Part shown: positions 1 to 9,045 of the stretch, piece by piece
Numbering within the stretch: position 1 is the first letter of the stretch
Layout of the letters: each line of letters starts with the position of its first letter
Origin: Flammeovirga pectinis
GTDB taxonomy: Bacteria; Bacteroidota; Bacteroidia; Cytophagales; Flammeovirgaceae
Direction: 5' to 3'
DNA length: 64,000 nt
Assembly: GCF_003970675.1 (NCBI RefSeq)
Contig: NZ_CP034563.1
Span: 124,001-188,000, forward strand
The notes under the pieces: generated by a model
Seen by the model: the letters and a program-made list of their open reading frames with translations, nothing else
Database searches by the model: none
What the model was told of the DNA's origin: nothing
Program-made: the position numbers and the translations under genes

Positions 1-1032
1 CTGTACATGTACCAAAACAATATTTTTTACACCAGACTCATCATATACCCTTTTTAATCGAGCTGGGAACATATGATATGTCCCAATAACTTCAACTTTT
101 TCTTTTTCGGTTTCTCCACCCCAAGAGGCATACTTCACATTTTTACGAGTAATACCCTCAACAAATAATATATCAGCTCCCTTAGCTGCCTCAACCAAGC
201 CCTTTGAATATGTGCCATCACCACCAAATACTATTATACGACCATCACTTTTTGCAGTAAATCTATATGCATATGTATGTTCTAAATAACCATGTTTTGT
301 TGGAAAAGCCTCAACAATAACTCTTTCATCTTCAAAAATTTGTCTACCCTCTGATGATGTTTCAGGCCAAACAGGAACCCCTGTTGCAGTTGAACCTTCA
401 GGTTTATAAGCAAGAGAACCTTGCGCTACTTCATGACGATCAATACTCCAAGCAGCATTAATATGAGCCATCATTTCATCAACGCCCTCAGGTCCAAATA
501 CTTTTTTGTCGGCTCCTGAACCAAACTTATATGAATTATTAATAAAAGAAGGTAATCCTACAGTATGGTCTTCATGGAGGTGTGTGAGAAACATATATTT
601 TAGATTTTTTAATGCAAAAATCGAGCTTAGATCAAGAGAATTTTGAGTAAGAACAGAATGAGCTAATGCCCTCCACCAGCCTTCTCCACAATCTATAAAA
701 TAAGGGTATCCATCTATAATAACTGCCATTGCAGGTCCATATCTGTATGGATTTGGAGTTGGAGTTCCAGTCCCCAATACTAATACTTTTGTAGTTTTAT
801 CTTTAGGTGACCGGTCAATTGGACCGCGATTTTCAGATATTGGCCAAATATCAGGTGTAGTATAGATTGTTTTCCAGTTCTCTGGCCTTTCAAATGGATT
901 GTTCATGTAATTTTTTTCAGTTGTAGTTGCTCCTTTTTTCAGGTTTTCTTCCCATGTCTGAGCACTTGAGATTGAAGGGAATGCAAAAATTAGTAGAGCA
1001 ATTAAGATGAATTTTGAAATACGTTTTTTCAT
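1..1032 (-). CDS. Secreted MBL-fold hydrolase (partial, 3' end outside window)
   Basis: The reading frame is open from an ATG at 1032 to the window edge, giving 344 codons with the C-terminus missing. The product starts with a signal peptide (MKKRISKFILIALL..., cleavage near residue 24, SAQ). The metallo-beta-lactamase motif THLHEDH lies at residues 150-156 (H151, H153, D155, H156). A further metal-ligand candidate is D272 in VFGGDG, and there is a TKHG histidine near 247. The GTGTPTPNP segment before the fold resembles the RNase Z/arylsulfatase-like (AtsA) branch of the superfamily, which suggests a periplasmic hydrolase; the substrate is unknown. It lies outside the cassette boxes recognised from 1188 onward. 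Confident on fold, not on reaction. Confidence 0.85.
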   Translation of the reverse strand, partial: MKKRISKFILIALLIFAFPSISSAQTWEENLKKGATTTEKNYMNNPFERPENWKTIYTTPDIWPISENRGPIDRSPKDKTTKVLVLGTGTPTPNPYRYGPAMAVIIDGYPYFIDCGEGWWRALAHSVLTQNSLDLSSIFALKNLKYMFLTHLHEDHTVGLPSFINNSYKFGSGADKKVFGPEGVDEMMAHINAAWSIDRHEVAQGSLAYKPEGSTATGVPVWPETSSEGRQIFEDERVIVEAFPTKHGYLEHTYAYRFTAKSDGRIIVFGGDGTYSKGLVEAAKGADILFVEGITRKNVKYASWGGETEKEKVEVIGTYHMFPARLKRVYDESGVKNIVLVHVQ

Positions 1033-1213
1033 GTTCTCTGATTTATAGTATTATTAATACACTCCAATTTAAGTGTTTATATTTAGTTTTTTCGTTTAAA
1101 AACTCTAATTTTATTTTCAGCGGATTTTATAAATATGTACAGAACTTTCGGTTAAGCAGAATCGTATTTTTTTTGATAGTAAAACTTGTTACCAAATTCA
1201 GTATAGTTTTTTG

Positions 1214-1560
1214 TCATTTTGGATTTCTATCAATTGCGATTTTGAATGTTTCAACCGCTTTATCATATTTTTGGTCATATCTAAGCGAAAGTCCTTTTTA
1301 TAGATAAATATTGTCATCATCTAAACCTTTGGAAATCGCTTTGTCATAAATTTCAATAGCCTTTTTTATCACTTTCAAGTTTAAAAAAGGTATACCCAAT
1401 ACAATACACTTGCTCTTTAGTTAATTGTTTCGATTTGTCTGTAAACTTTATCAGTTTCTTAAAATCTCTTGTATTGTATAATTCCTCAACAGTTTAAGCA
1501 TTTAACATTCCAAACAGAAATGTTAGGATAATTGTTAATTATATTTTTCTTTTTAATGTG
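1214..1560 (-). pseudogene. Decayed TPR-repeat protein in a cassette
   Basis: Reading the minus strand gives a broken protein. A hydrophobic start (LTIILTFLFGMLNA) is followed by a stop, then TVEELYNTRDFKKLIKFTD, then a frameshift. In another frame come AIEIYDKAISKGLDDDNIYL, a stop, and KGLSLRYDQKYDKAVETFK with AIDRNP, which is a clear tetratricopeptide pattern. At least two stops and one or two frameshifts are present and there is no intact start. The fragment lies between boxes GTTACCAAA (1188-1196) and TGTGGTAAC (1559-1567), which are reverse complements at 8 of 9 positions, so it occupies one cassette. It was probably a secreted TPR protein. Confidence 0.6.
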
Positions 1561-1613
1561 TGGTAACGTTTAGTATAAATGGGCATTTTAATGCCATTTA
1601 TACAGTGTTTTAT
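1561..1613. other. attC-like site, short form
   Basis: The boxes TGGTAAC and GTTTTAT flank a palindrome, GTATAAATGGGCATT...AATGCCATTTATAC, with a small loop. The right box GTTTTATGC (1607-1615) matches as reverse complement, at 8 of 9 positions, the GCATATAAC box at 2410-2418 beyond the next gene. This is the arrangement of an integron cassette. The sequence shows the palindrome and boxes; recombination activity is inferred. Confidence 0.65.
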
Positions 1614-1619
1614 GCTTTT

Positions 1620-2399
1620 TTATCCTGTATAAACATCTGTTCCTATGTATAAGTATTTATTTTCATACTTGATTAAATACTCATTGTAATCCCAATCTTT
1701 AGAGGTTCTGATTATTGATTCTGGTTTCTTATTCTGAAATAGTTCATAATCCTTTCTTTCTAGTCCCTTCCAATAATCCGTAAAATCGCCAACTTCCTTT
1801 TGATATTCATTTACCGTCAAGGGTAAAAACTCTGCTGTCGTCATATCCCATCCGTCATAATCAAGTTTGGAGGAAAATGAATACCACGCATGCTCAATTG
1901 TTATTGGATTTTTGGCAATTAATAAACCTTTAGTCAATTTAATATTACCAATTTCTTTAAAATCAATTTTTATTGGTAATACCTCTATTGAATCTTTTTC
2001 TAGAAATTTACACATTGATTTTCTAGAGATTAACCTTTGATGGAATCGTTCCTCAATTATCTTGAAGTTTCGTTCTTCAAATAATTCAATATCTGAATAA
2101 GAAATATTCCAATTTTGAATTAACATATCCCATATCAATTTAATAAAACCTTGAGAAACTGACTGTGGGTGTGTTTTATAGTCAGTTTGTAATTTAATTG
2201 TATAACTGAAATGTTTGTTTTTGTCTATTGTTAATCTGAAAGAATTCCCCTGATAATTAGTCAGAAAGAACAAATCTATATTTAAATTACCCTGATGCTT
2301 TACGTTTCTATGGAAAAAGTAATTGGAAATGCTTTTTAGCAATTCTAAGGAAGGTATGTTCTCCGATAAGTTGAATGCTATGATGTAACAATATTCCAT
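1620..2399 (-). CDS. Cassette-borne hypothetical protein, 259 aa
   Basis: Not recognised. It is a soluble acidic/aromatic protein without signal peptide or membrane segment, starting MEYCYIIAFNLSENIPSLE and ending YIGTDVYTG. It fills one cassette almost exactly: stop codon 5 bp after the GTTTTATGC box, start codon about 10 bp before the GCATATAAC box. No promoter of its own is evident, as usual for cassette genes. The C-terminal half has WYSFSSKLDYDGWDMTTAEF and EYQKEVGDFTDYWKGLE, which could serve as search seeds. Function unknown. Confidence 0.75.
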   Translation of the reverse strand: MEYCYIIAFNLSENIPSLELLKSISNYFFHRNVKHQGNLNIDLFFLTNYQGNSFRLTIDKNKHFSYTIKLQTDYKTHPQSVSQGFIKLIWDMLIQNWNISYSDIELFEERNFKIIEERFHQRLISRKSMCKFLEKDSIEVLPIKIDFKEIGNIKLTKGLLIAKNPITIEHAWYSFSSKLDYDGWDMTTAEFLPLTVNEYQKEVGDFTDYWKGLERKDYELFQNKKPESIIRTSKDWDYNEYLIKYENKYLYIGTDVYTG

Positions 2400-2453
2400 G
2401 ATTTCTTTTGCATATAACGAAATTGCTAAACTGCGAGCGAGGGTGCGTCACCC

Positions 2454-3832
2454 AATGCTCTAAACTTAAGGATTTAACATTTCATTTTTCAACGATTTCA
2501 ATGTTTCTCCTCTCTTTACAATTATACTAATATAATTTGTAAGACTGAAATGAAAAATAGAACAATATCCCAATTTATAAACTATCTGAACACTTTAATT
2601 AAATCAGATGAAGTACTCAATAATTTTAAAGTAGAAGCAAAAGACTTTACACGGAATAGAGTGATTAGTTTCGTCGATATAATTTTCATTTTAATCGGTA
2701 GAGTTACAAAAACAACTATGGTTGAATTGGTCCAATTTTTCTCGAATAACGGTACCTTAAAAATATGTTCTCCTCAGGCATTTAGTAAGGCTAAACTAAA
2801 AATTAATCCTGCTGTATTTCAATTTCTAAATCAAGAAATTTTAGACTTTTATTATGAAAAAAAAAGAAACACGTTTTATAAAAATAAATACCAATTACTT
2901 GCTGTTGATGGAAGTATGATTCAACTACCAGATAGTAATGAGTTGGGTCAAGTATTTTTGAGAGCAAAAAATAATAATGGGGCTGGAATGCCACTTGCAA
3001 GAGCTTCTGTTTTATATGATTTAAATAATGATTTAGCTTTAGATGCATTAATAACACATAATAAACATAGTGAAGTATCTCTTTTTTATGAACATATTGA
3101 TAATTCATCACATCTTATTGATAATCAAATTATTAATCCTGTAATAATATTAGACAGAGGATACGCAAACATCAATATAATTGAGTCTATTTTAAAAAAT
3201 AAGATGTTGTTTTTAATTCGAATAAAAGCATCCTTAAATAAAGAAGTTATCGAGTTTGTAAATTCAAATGTAATTGAAAATACAATTATTTTTAAGAGGA
3301 AAGACAGAGACAATATTTCATGTAGAATCGTAAAAGTAAAATTGAAAAGTGGAGAAATAGAATATCTATTGACAAACACGGAATTCTCCATAAAAGAACT
3401 CAAAGAACTATATTATAAAAGATGGGGTATTGAAACTTATTATGGATATATCAAATCTAGTTTACAACTCGAAAATTTCTCTTCAAAATCAGCAAATGGT
3501 GTACTATTAGAATTTTATGCAACTATATTTTCAGCCAATTTGAATCAGGTTTTAATTATTGAAACGGCATTGAAAAACGATCCAAAAAACAAGTACGAAT
3601 ACAAGGTAAATAGAAATATTGCAACGGGTATTTTTAAAAGTTTTTACATTAAAATGAGAATGTATAAACGTGTTCCTAAAAAGATAATTGACGATACACT
3701 GACACTTATCAGACGATCAAAAATTCCAATAAAAATGGAGAGGACTTTTGAAAGAATTAAAAATAAAAGAAGTCGAAGAAAGTACCATTTTAATAGGAAA
3801 TTGGCTATTTAACATCTTAAGTTTAGAGCATT
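2454..3832 (+). mobile_element. IS4-family insertion sequence, copy 1 (intact)
   Basis: The element is 1379 bp with perfect 17-bp terminal inverted repeats AATGCTCTAAACTTAAG. It is flanked by 13-bp direct repeats GGGTGCGTCACCC at 2441-2453 and 3833-3845. The repeat itself is a mini-palindrome (GGGTG/CACCC), the tip of an attC hairpin. It contains one transposase gene. Its right flank is also the left flank of copy 2. Confidence 0.92.
2550..3812 (+). CDS. IS4-family DDE transposase, 420 aa
   Basis: This cut-and-paste transposase carries the IS4 signature. The first catalytic Asp is in VDGS (D120), the second in ILDRGYAN (D202), and the YREK motif is exactly spaced: Y288-x2-R291-x3-E295-x6-K302 (YYKRWGIETYYGYIK). 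The N-terminus (residues 1-110) is the DNA-binding region and the basic tail (KNKRSRRKYHFNRKL) is typical. Length is normal for the family. The gene is intact and nearly identical to the copy at 24512-25774 (about five residue differences), which suggests recent transposition. Confidence 0.95.
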   Translation: MKNRTISQFINYLNTLIKSDEVLNNFKVEAKDFTRNRVISFVDIIFILIGRVTKTTMVELVQFFSNNGTLKICSPQAFSKAKLKINPAVFQFLNQEILDFYYEKKRNTFYKNKYQLLAVDGSMIQLPDSNELGQVFLRAKNNNGAGMPLARASVLYDLNNDLALDALITHNKHSEVSLFYEHIDNSSHLIDNQIINPVIILDRGYANINIIESILKNKMLFLIRIKASLNKEVIEFVNSNVIENTIIFKRKDRDNISCRIVKVKLKSGEIEYLLTNTEFSIKELKELYYKRWGIETYYGYIKSSLQLENFSSKSANGVLLEFYATIFSANLNQVLIIETALKNDPKNKYEYKVNRNIATGIFKSFYIKMRMYKRVPKKIIDDTLTLIRRSKIPIKMERTFERIKNKRSRRKYHFNRKLAI

Positions 3833-3845
3833 GGGTGCGTCACCC

Positions 3846-5223
3846 AATGCTCTAAACTTAAGGATTTAACATTTCATTTTTCAACGATTTCAATGTTTCT
3901 CCTCTCTTTACAATTATACTAATATAATTTGTAAGACTGAAATGAAAAATAGAACAATATCCCAATTTATAAACTATCTGAACACTTTAATTAAATCAGA
4001 TGAAGTACTCAATAATTTTAAAATAGAAGCAAAAGACTTTACACGGAATAGAGTGATTAGTTTCGTCGATATAATTTTCATTTTAATCGGTAGAGTTACA
4101 AAAACAACTATGGTTGAATTGGTCCAATTTTTCTCGAATAACGGTACCTTAAAAATATGTTCTCCTCAGGCATTTAGTAAGGCTAAACTAAAAATTAATC
4201 CTGCTGTATTTCAATTTCTAAATCAAGAAATTTTAGACTTTTATTATGAAAAAAAAGAAACACGTTTTATAAAAATAAATACCAATTACTTGCTGTTGAT
4301 GGAAGTATGATTCAACTACCAGATAGTAATGAGTTGGGTCAAGTATTTTTGAGAGCAAAAAATAATAATGGGGCTGGAATGCCACTTGCAAGAGCTTCTG
4401 TTTTATATGATTTAAATAATGATTTAGCTTTAGATGCATTAATAACACATAATAAACATAGTAAAGTATCTCTTTTTTATGAACATATTGATAATTCATT
4501 GCATCTTATTGATAATCAGGTTATTAATCCTGTAATAATATTAGACAGAGGATACGCAAACATCAATATAATTGAGTCTACTTTAAAAAATAAAATGTTG
4601 TTTTTAATTCGAACAAAAGCATCCTTAAATAAAGAAGTTATCGAGTTTGTAAATTCAAATGTAATTGAAAATATAATTATTTTTAAGAGGAAAGACAGAG
4701 ACAATATTTCATGTAGAATCGTAAAAGTAAAATTGAAAAGTGGAGAAATAGAATATCTATTGACAAACACGGAATTCTCCATAAAAGAACTCAAAGAACT
4801 ATATTATAAAAGATGGGGTATTGAAACTTATTATGGATATATCAAATCTAGTTTATAACTCGAAAACTTCTCTTCAAAATCAGCAAATGGTGTACTATTA
4901 GAATTTTATGCAACTATATTTTCAGCCAATTTGAATCAGGTTTTAATTATTGAAACGGCATTGAAAAACGATCCAAAAAACAAGTACGAATACAAGGTAA
5001 ATAGAAATATTGCAACGGGTATTTTTAAAAGTTTTTACATTAAAATGAGAATGTATAAACGTGTTCCTAAAAAGATAATTGACGATACACTGACACTTAT
5101 CAGACGATCAAAAATTCCAATAAAAATGGAGAGGACTTTTGAAAGAATTAAAAATAAAAGAAGTCGAAGAAAGTACCATTTTAATAGGAAATTGGCTATT
5201 TAACATCTTAAGTTTAGAGCATT
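3846..5223 (+). mobile_element. IS4-family insertion sequence, copy 2 (defective)
   Basis: The element is 1378 bp with the same 17-bp inverted repeats as copy 1. It lies in tandem with copy 1, sharing the 13-bp target repeat at 3833-3845, and its right flank repeat is at 5224-5236. So the same attC loop was hit twice, leaving three copies of GGGTGCGTCACCC. Confidence 0.9.
3942..5203 (+). pseudogene. IS4-family transposase, broken
   Basis: This is a near-identical copy of the 420-aa transposase with two lesions. A run of eight A is shortened to seven after codon ~104 (GAAAAAAAAGAAAC in copy 1), shifting the frame so that translation stops after 122 residues. A C-to-T change also turns the CAA codon after KSSL into TAA near 4855. 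Three open pieces remain (3942-4310, 4307-4858, 4931-5203). No active transposase is expected, although the ends could still be mobilised in trans. Confidence 0.92.
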
Positions 5224-5282
5224 GGGTGCGTCACCCGAGACTTGCTGTTTGAGCTGATGTTGGGCAACGTACTTATTTTAAA

Positions 5283-5858
5283 CTAATTTTTTAAAGCCAT
5301 TATATGACTATTTAATAGTTTCGTTTCTTGTGCTACATCGGAAACAAGTCTTTTACAACGATCTGTCCAATATGTATTTTCTTTTTTCATTAACCGTAAT
5401 CGATCTACATAATCCCCGTACATAAAATACATCATGTTACTTTCTTTTGTTGTATAAATAATTGTTTCTTCCCTTTCCCTAAAACGAATACCACATGCAC
5501 TACTAGTTAGGCTTGTATAAATTGTCAATTGTTTACCTAAATATTCACCTTTAAAAATTTTTGAAACTTCTAATGTTACTTTATATAATGAATATCCTTC
5601 TAAATATCTTGATAGCCTTTCATTATCCCCTATTAACGTTTGTAATGATGCAATACTATCTACATTAATTGTTTCTAAAGTGTTTACCATCTCAACTTTC
5701 AGAATCTTTCCTTTAACAATTAAATTTGCTTTCTTATATCCGTTTTCTACTGAAGTTGAGTCACATTTACAACCAAAAGAATTTAAAGGGTTTACTAAGA
5801 TCAATAATATTACAAATAAAAGATGAGTCAGATTTCTATTAGCTAAAATTTTATTCAT
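5283..5858 (-). CDS. Secreted netrin/TIMP-like (NTR fold) protein, 191 aa
   Basis: The N-terminal signal sequence (hydrophobic residues 12-29) runs into the CKC motif (GCKCDSTSVENGYKKANLIVKG), the typical start of TIMP/netrin-like OB-fold domains. Later cysteines in TSSACGIRF and WTDRCKRL fit disulfides of that fold. In bacteria such proteins are exported and have no assigned reaction. The gene fills a cassette bounded by GTTGGGCAAC (5259-5268) and its exact complement at 5886-5895. No terminator or promoter of its own is obvious. Family assignment rests on the CxC start and cysteine spacing. Confidence 0.7.
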   Translation of the reverse strand: MNKILANRNLTHLLFVILLILVNPLNSFGCKCDSTSVENGYKKANLIVKGKILKVEMVNTLETINVDSIASLQTLIGDNERLSRYLEGYSLYKVTLEVSKIFKGEYLGKQLTIYTSLTSSACGIRFREREETIIYTTKESNMMYFMYGDYVDRLRLMKKENTYWTDRCKRLVSDVAQETKLLNSHIMALKN

Positions 5859-5888
5859 TTTATTGAAAGTTTGCTATGACTATATGTT

Positions 5889-5957
5889 GCCCAACGTGAT
5901 GACTAAACTACGTGAGCGGTTGCGTCAACCGCGATTGGAGTTTAGTTACTGTTGGGT
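5889..5957. other. attC site, canonical boxes
   Basis: R'' GCCCAAC and R' GTTGGGT fit the RYYYAAC/GTTRRRY consensus. Between them ACTAAACT pairs with AGTTTAGT and GGTTG with CAACC around a CGT loop; unpaired bases break the stems, as in attC sites. It is the uninterrupted relative of the attC sites struck by the IS4 copies. The right box GTTGGGTAC (5951-5959) recurs as reverse complement at 7071-7079. Confidence 0.8.
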
Positions 5958-5968
5958 ACTGTAAATAT

Positions 5969-7048
5969 TTACTTTAGCTGTAAAGGACAATAACTTTCAG
6001 CTTGTGAGTTAATGATAACAGTTTGATCATTTATCTTTAATATTTCATTATATTTTGATATTGATTCAAATTTTGAAAAAAAATCCACTTTAATAGATTT
6101 CATCTGATTTTTTCTTGTTATCATTGGTCTAAATTTAAATTCCCAGCTACAAAACTCGATTTCATTATAATGAATATTTTTAGGATCACCTTCATTATAA
6201 ATACGTTTTCCGTTATAATATAAATATTCATCAAATTGATATTTTTTTGAACGTGATTCTATCATTTTGGTAAATGGTGTATTTGATAGATGACGAGCCC
6301 CCACTTGACCGTAAAAGTTACTAAAGTCTCTGATATTATAATATTCAATTATTTCATCAAAGTTAGCTACCCATTCTTGATCATTATTTCTATTTGTTAC
6401 ACTTTTGTTTCTTATTGTTTTTAATGATAATAATCTGAGTAAATTAAAATCATTTTCTGAAAGGTTTTCTTTATATAAGGTTTCATATTTAGTGAAGTTC
6501 TCATACATTTCATTATAGTAGTTGTATTCTGAAAGTGGGGGTTTTGTATTTGGTGAACCAAATACCCTATCTGCATTGATAAATTTTTGAGTAATTTCAT
6601 CTAACTCATTTGGTATAATTTCTATGGTTTTAAATATGTCACTAATTACATGTATAAAGGGATATCTGGTTTCATAATCAACACCAATAATTACGAACTT
6701 TTAATTCTCAGGTAAAGAATCATAAAGAACTTTTAATTCTTGTATTAAAGACCTAAAACCTTCAAAAGCATAATATCCATAAATACGTTTTATTGGCTCT
6801 TCATTACCATCAATTAAGTATTTTGTATACAAAAAAGAGTTTGCAAAACCCATTTCAAGAACTAAATTTGTTTTACCATTCTTTTTAATCTGGTTTTTAA
6901 AGTTTTGTAATAATGCTTTTTCTGAACCTTTAGTAAGGTGTACTTCCCCAGATAATTTAAATGAATTAATTGATTTTTCTTGACCATACGAAAAATGAAC
7001 AATCAACCAGAAAAAAATAATTGATAGTAGCTTTATTGAAGATTTCAT
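5969..7048 (-). pseudogene. ChaN/erythromycin-esterase-like secreted protein, one in-frame stop
   Basis: A single 359-residue reading frame starts at 7048 (signal peptide MKSSIKLLSIIFFWLIVHFSYGQ) and ends at 5969. It is interrupted only by one TAA near 6701, after LYDSLPEN; downstream KFVIIGVDYETRYPF continues in the same frame. The N-terminal part (LSGEVHLTKGSEKALLQNF, NLVLEMGFANSFLYTKYL) matches the style of the ChaN/TraB/erythromycin-esterase-like fold and resembles the N-terminus of the protein at 42642-44927. The stop could be a real inactivating mutation or a sequencing error. It fills a cassette bounded by the 9-bp boxes GTTGGGTAC and GTACCCAAC. Confidence 0.75.
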
Positions 7049-7072
7049 TTTTTGTTCTTAAATGTCTATAGT

Positions 7073-7203
7073 ACCCAACGGTTGGTGTAAGTTTATTAGC
7101 GGATTTACGTGCGGTTATCCGTCCGATAGGAACGGATAATTGGGCGTGAATCCAACGTTGGAACACCCACCGAACCCGCTGTTAAATTTACACTTTGTTA
7201 CCA
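7073..7203. other. attC-like site, long form
   Basis: R'' ACCCAAC (extended GTACCCAAC 7071-7079) and R' GTTACCA (extended GTTACCACC 7197-7205) bound 131 bp with nested complementarity. GTGTAA...TTTACAC is the outer stem, AGCGG/CCGAACCCGCT lies further in, and GGTTATCCGT/ACGGATAATTGGG is the inner stem. The size is that of long Vibrio-type attC sites. The right box is the exact reverse complement of GGTGGTAAC at 7944-7952. Confidence 0.7.
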
Positions 7204-7211
7204 CCTTTTTT

Positions 7212-7925
7212 TTATTCACAATTAATATTTATCTCCTTGCAGTCAGATAACTTTCTCAATTCTTTTCCTTTCACATCGTCCGTTCTTAAATCAAGTTGCA
7301 TAATCCTATCCATTTCAAATTCGATTTCCCATATTGACTCATTATCTGTTTCATCATTACTTGCTTTATACAGAAAACGGTTATTTGAATATTTATAAAA
7401 TTCTTGTGGTCTGTCTTCTATATCAGTCATTTTAAAAATTTCTTTGTCTTTATTTAGGTCAAATATGCTAAATCCAGCTAAGTCGGAATTGTAGATAGAG
7501 AATAGAAGTCCATTATCATTATCAACTGAAACACAACCTCCAATTGTCAGGAATTTTTCTCCTTTGCCATTTATAATGATTGTTTGTCCATCATAGTCCC
7601 CAAACTTTGAAATGACAATATGGTCTTTTATAATTTCATTGTAAACCAATAATCCATAATGTCCTCCAACTGGTTCTATCTCCGAAAATTCAATAGAATC
7701 AATTTTTTTTCCACTTTCTAATATTTCAATTCTCGCTCTACAGTATGGAATATTAGGCGACTCAATTAATGATTTGTATTGTGTGATTATTACATCAATA
7801 TTTTCAATTGACTTTTTAATTTGAGTTTCCTTTGTCTCGGAGTTTTTTTGTTGACCAAATGAATAGAAAACTACTAACAAAAGCAGATAGATAGTTAATG
7901 ATATTTTTGGGTTTATATGTCTCAT
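7212..7925 (-). CDS. Cassette-borne secreted hypothetical protein, 237 aa
   Basis: The signal peptide (MRHINPKISLTIYLLLLVVFYSFGQQ) is followed by a short charged linker and a mixed beta-rich domain: PVGGHYGLLVYNEIIKDHIVISKFGDYDGQTIIINGKGEKFLTIGG and later ESIWEIEFEMDRIMQLDLRTDD. No family recognised. The repeated GG/NGKG turns and alternating hydrophobics suggest a propeller or sandwich fold, which is only a guess. Its cassette is bounded by GTTACCACC (7197-7205) and GGTGGTAAC (7944-7952), a 9/9 match. Confidence 0.75.
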   Translation of the reverse strand: MRHINPKISLTIYLLLLVVFYSFGQQKNSETKETQIKKSIENIDVIITQYKSLIESPNIPYCRARIEILESGKKIDSIEFSEIEPVGGHYGLLVYNEIIKDHIVISKFGDYDGQTIIINGKGEKFLTIGGCVSVDNDNGLLFSIYNSDLAGFSIFDLNKDKEIFKMTDIEDRPQEFYKYSNNRFLYKASNDETDNESIWEIEFEMDRIMQLDLRTDDVKGKELRKLSDCKEININCE

Positions 7926-7945
7926 TTTCGGTCTTTTAAAATTGG

Positions 7946-8138
7946 TGGTAACGTTCTTAATAAGTGGCGTGGGCTATTTGAAAAATAAAACTCCCAAGAC
8001 CCCACAAAGCCAAAGCTTTTGTTTTGGTTATAAATTTATTCCTTTTCCTAGCCAAAACAAAAGCTTTGGCGACCTAATTTAATGAGCAAAACTGCCTAAT
8101 TTATGCTGACAGCCCATGCCATTTATTTATTGTTGCCA
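7946..8138. other. attC-like site, very long with nested perfect palindrome
   Basis: Boxes TGGTAAC and GTTGCCA enclose 193 bp. The outer stem pairs AATAAGTGGCGTGGGCT with AGCCCATGCCATTTATT. Inside is a perfect 19-bp inverted repeat, GCCAAAGCTTTTGTTTTGG (8010-8028) and its complement at 8052-8070. The right box GTTGCCAGC (8132-8140) is the exact reverse complement of GCTGGCAAC at 8906-8914. Confidence 0.7.
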
Positions 8139-8145
8139 GCTGGTT

Positions 8146-8871
8146 TTATTTCCCAAAGAGCCTTCCGAAAAATCCTCTTTTCTTTTTCTTAATCACCCAT
8201 ATCAAATCTTTCGAATGTCTTTTAGTCAGATTATTTGGTCCAAATTTACCCCAAGCAAATCCATCTTTATCTTTAGGATTTCTTAAATCAGCAATAACCC
8301 AATCTTCGCCGTCAAATTCATTAAGAAAATCTACATATTCTTTATTATTCAATGAGAAATCGGCTTTATCAGTCAGTTTACCACCGTTTTCCCATACCTC
8401 AAAAACAACGTTATCGTGAATCTCGTTTAGATAGTTTTCCGAAGGTGATTCATAAAACTCAAACAATCTCATTAAGAAACCATTCAAATTATCAGAGTAT
8501 TTTACAAATACTGCAGGGTCATGGCACACATAATAGACGTGCCCTAGTGAACCGTTTTTTAAAATGTCAAGAATCCAAACGTTTCCTAATCCGTCATGCC
8601 CAAGAGTTATTGAATTGGGAGACAACTCAAGAAAACCAAATTCTTCAATTGAAGAAAAATCAACCTGTTCCACTCCGTAACCTTCCCAACCAATAGTCTC
8701 TTGAAGAATTTCTTTAATCTCAGAATCTATTGTATTATTAGGGAATGATTTTGAAAGTTCCGCAATCTCAGAATTCGTTAATCCTTCTTGAAAATTAAGA
8801 GTGTAAGCTTCTCCATCTTCATTAGTAAATGTCGATTCCTTTAGTTTATTAATAATCTCAGTATTTTTCAT
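8146..8871 (-). CDS. SMI1/KNR4 (SUKH) family protein, probable immunity protein
   Basis: Residues of the SUKH fold are visible: FPNNTIDSEIKEILQETIGWEGYGVEQVDFSSIEEFGF, then ITLGHDGLGNVWILDI, then GHVYYVCHDPAVFVKYSDNLNGFL. SUKH proteins are known as immunity partners of contact-dependent and polymorphic toxins, and are common cargo of integron cassettes. I chose the ATG at 8871 (MKNTEIINKLKE, about 241 aa). The upstream TTG extension to 8913 runs into the recombination box GCTGGCAAC and is unlikely. The C-terminus is basic (KKKKRGFFGRLFGK). No toxin gene is adjacent, so the target is unknown. Confidence 0.8.
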   Translation of the reverse strand: MKNTEIINKLKESTFTNEDGEAYTLNFQEGLTNSEIAELSKSFPNNTIDSEIKEILQETIGWEGYGVEQVDFSSIEEFGFLELSPNSITLGHDGLGNVWILDILKNGSLGHVYYVCHDPAVFVKYSDNLNGFLMRLFEFYESPSENYLNEIHDNVVFEVWENGGKLTDKADFSLNNKEYVDFLNEFDGEDWVIADLRNPKDKDGFAWGKFGPNNLTKRHSKDLIWVIKKKKRGFFGRLFGK

Positions 8872-8907
8872 GTCGGTTTTTTTCTGCGGGTCTGTTCTTT
8901 GACTTGC

Positions 8908-9038
8908 TGGCAACGTTTTGAATATGGTGCGTTTGGCATTTCAACGCTCAAAATTTTCAAATTGCTACTATGTTTATCAACTGCTATCACTTTCAATATT
9001 AGCACTATCTGCCAAATGCACTATATTTTTTGTTGGCT
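8908..9038. other. attC-like site, long form
   Basis: Boxes TGGCAAC and GTTGGCT bound 131 bp. AATATGGTGCGTTTGGCA at the left pairs imperfectly with TGCCAAATGCACTATATT at the right. The right box GTTGGCTGC (9032-9040) is the exact reverse complement of GCAGCCAAC at 12377-12385, on the far side of the IS21-interrupted cassette. Confidence 0.75.
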
Positions 9039-9045
9039 GCTGGTT

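Larger units (their letters stand above)
2412..5265. other. attC-like site split by two tandem IS4-family insertions
   Basis: Left half 2412-2453 (box ATATAAC, then GCTAAACTGCGAGCGAGGGTG) and right half 5224-5265 (CACCCGAGACTTGCTGTTTGAGC, then box GTTGGGC) fold on each other when the insertions are removed: GCTAAAC/GTTTGAGC and GGGTG/CACCC around a 3-nt loop. The right box GTTGGGCAAC (5259-5268) is the exact reverse complement of GTTGCCCAAC at 5886-5895, across the next gene. Confidence 0.7.

Noticed and set aside
1014-1307. Plus-strand 97-codon open frame
   Set aside because: It overlaps the start of the MBL gene and the TPR pseudogene; low-complexity hydrophobic translation with no family features.
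2803-3403. Minus-strand frames inside the IS4 transposase (also inside copies 2 and 3)
   Set aside because: Antisense shadows that follow the transposase codons in every copy; no independent start signals.
8871-8913. Upstream TTG extension of the SUKH gene
   Set aside because: It reads into the GCTGGCAAC recombination box; the ATG at 8871 begins the conserved protein.
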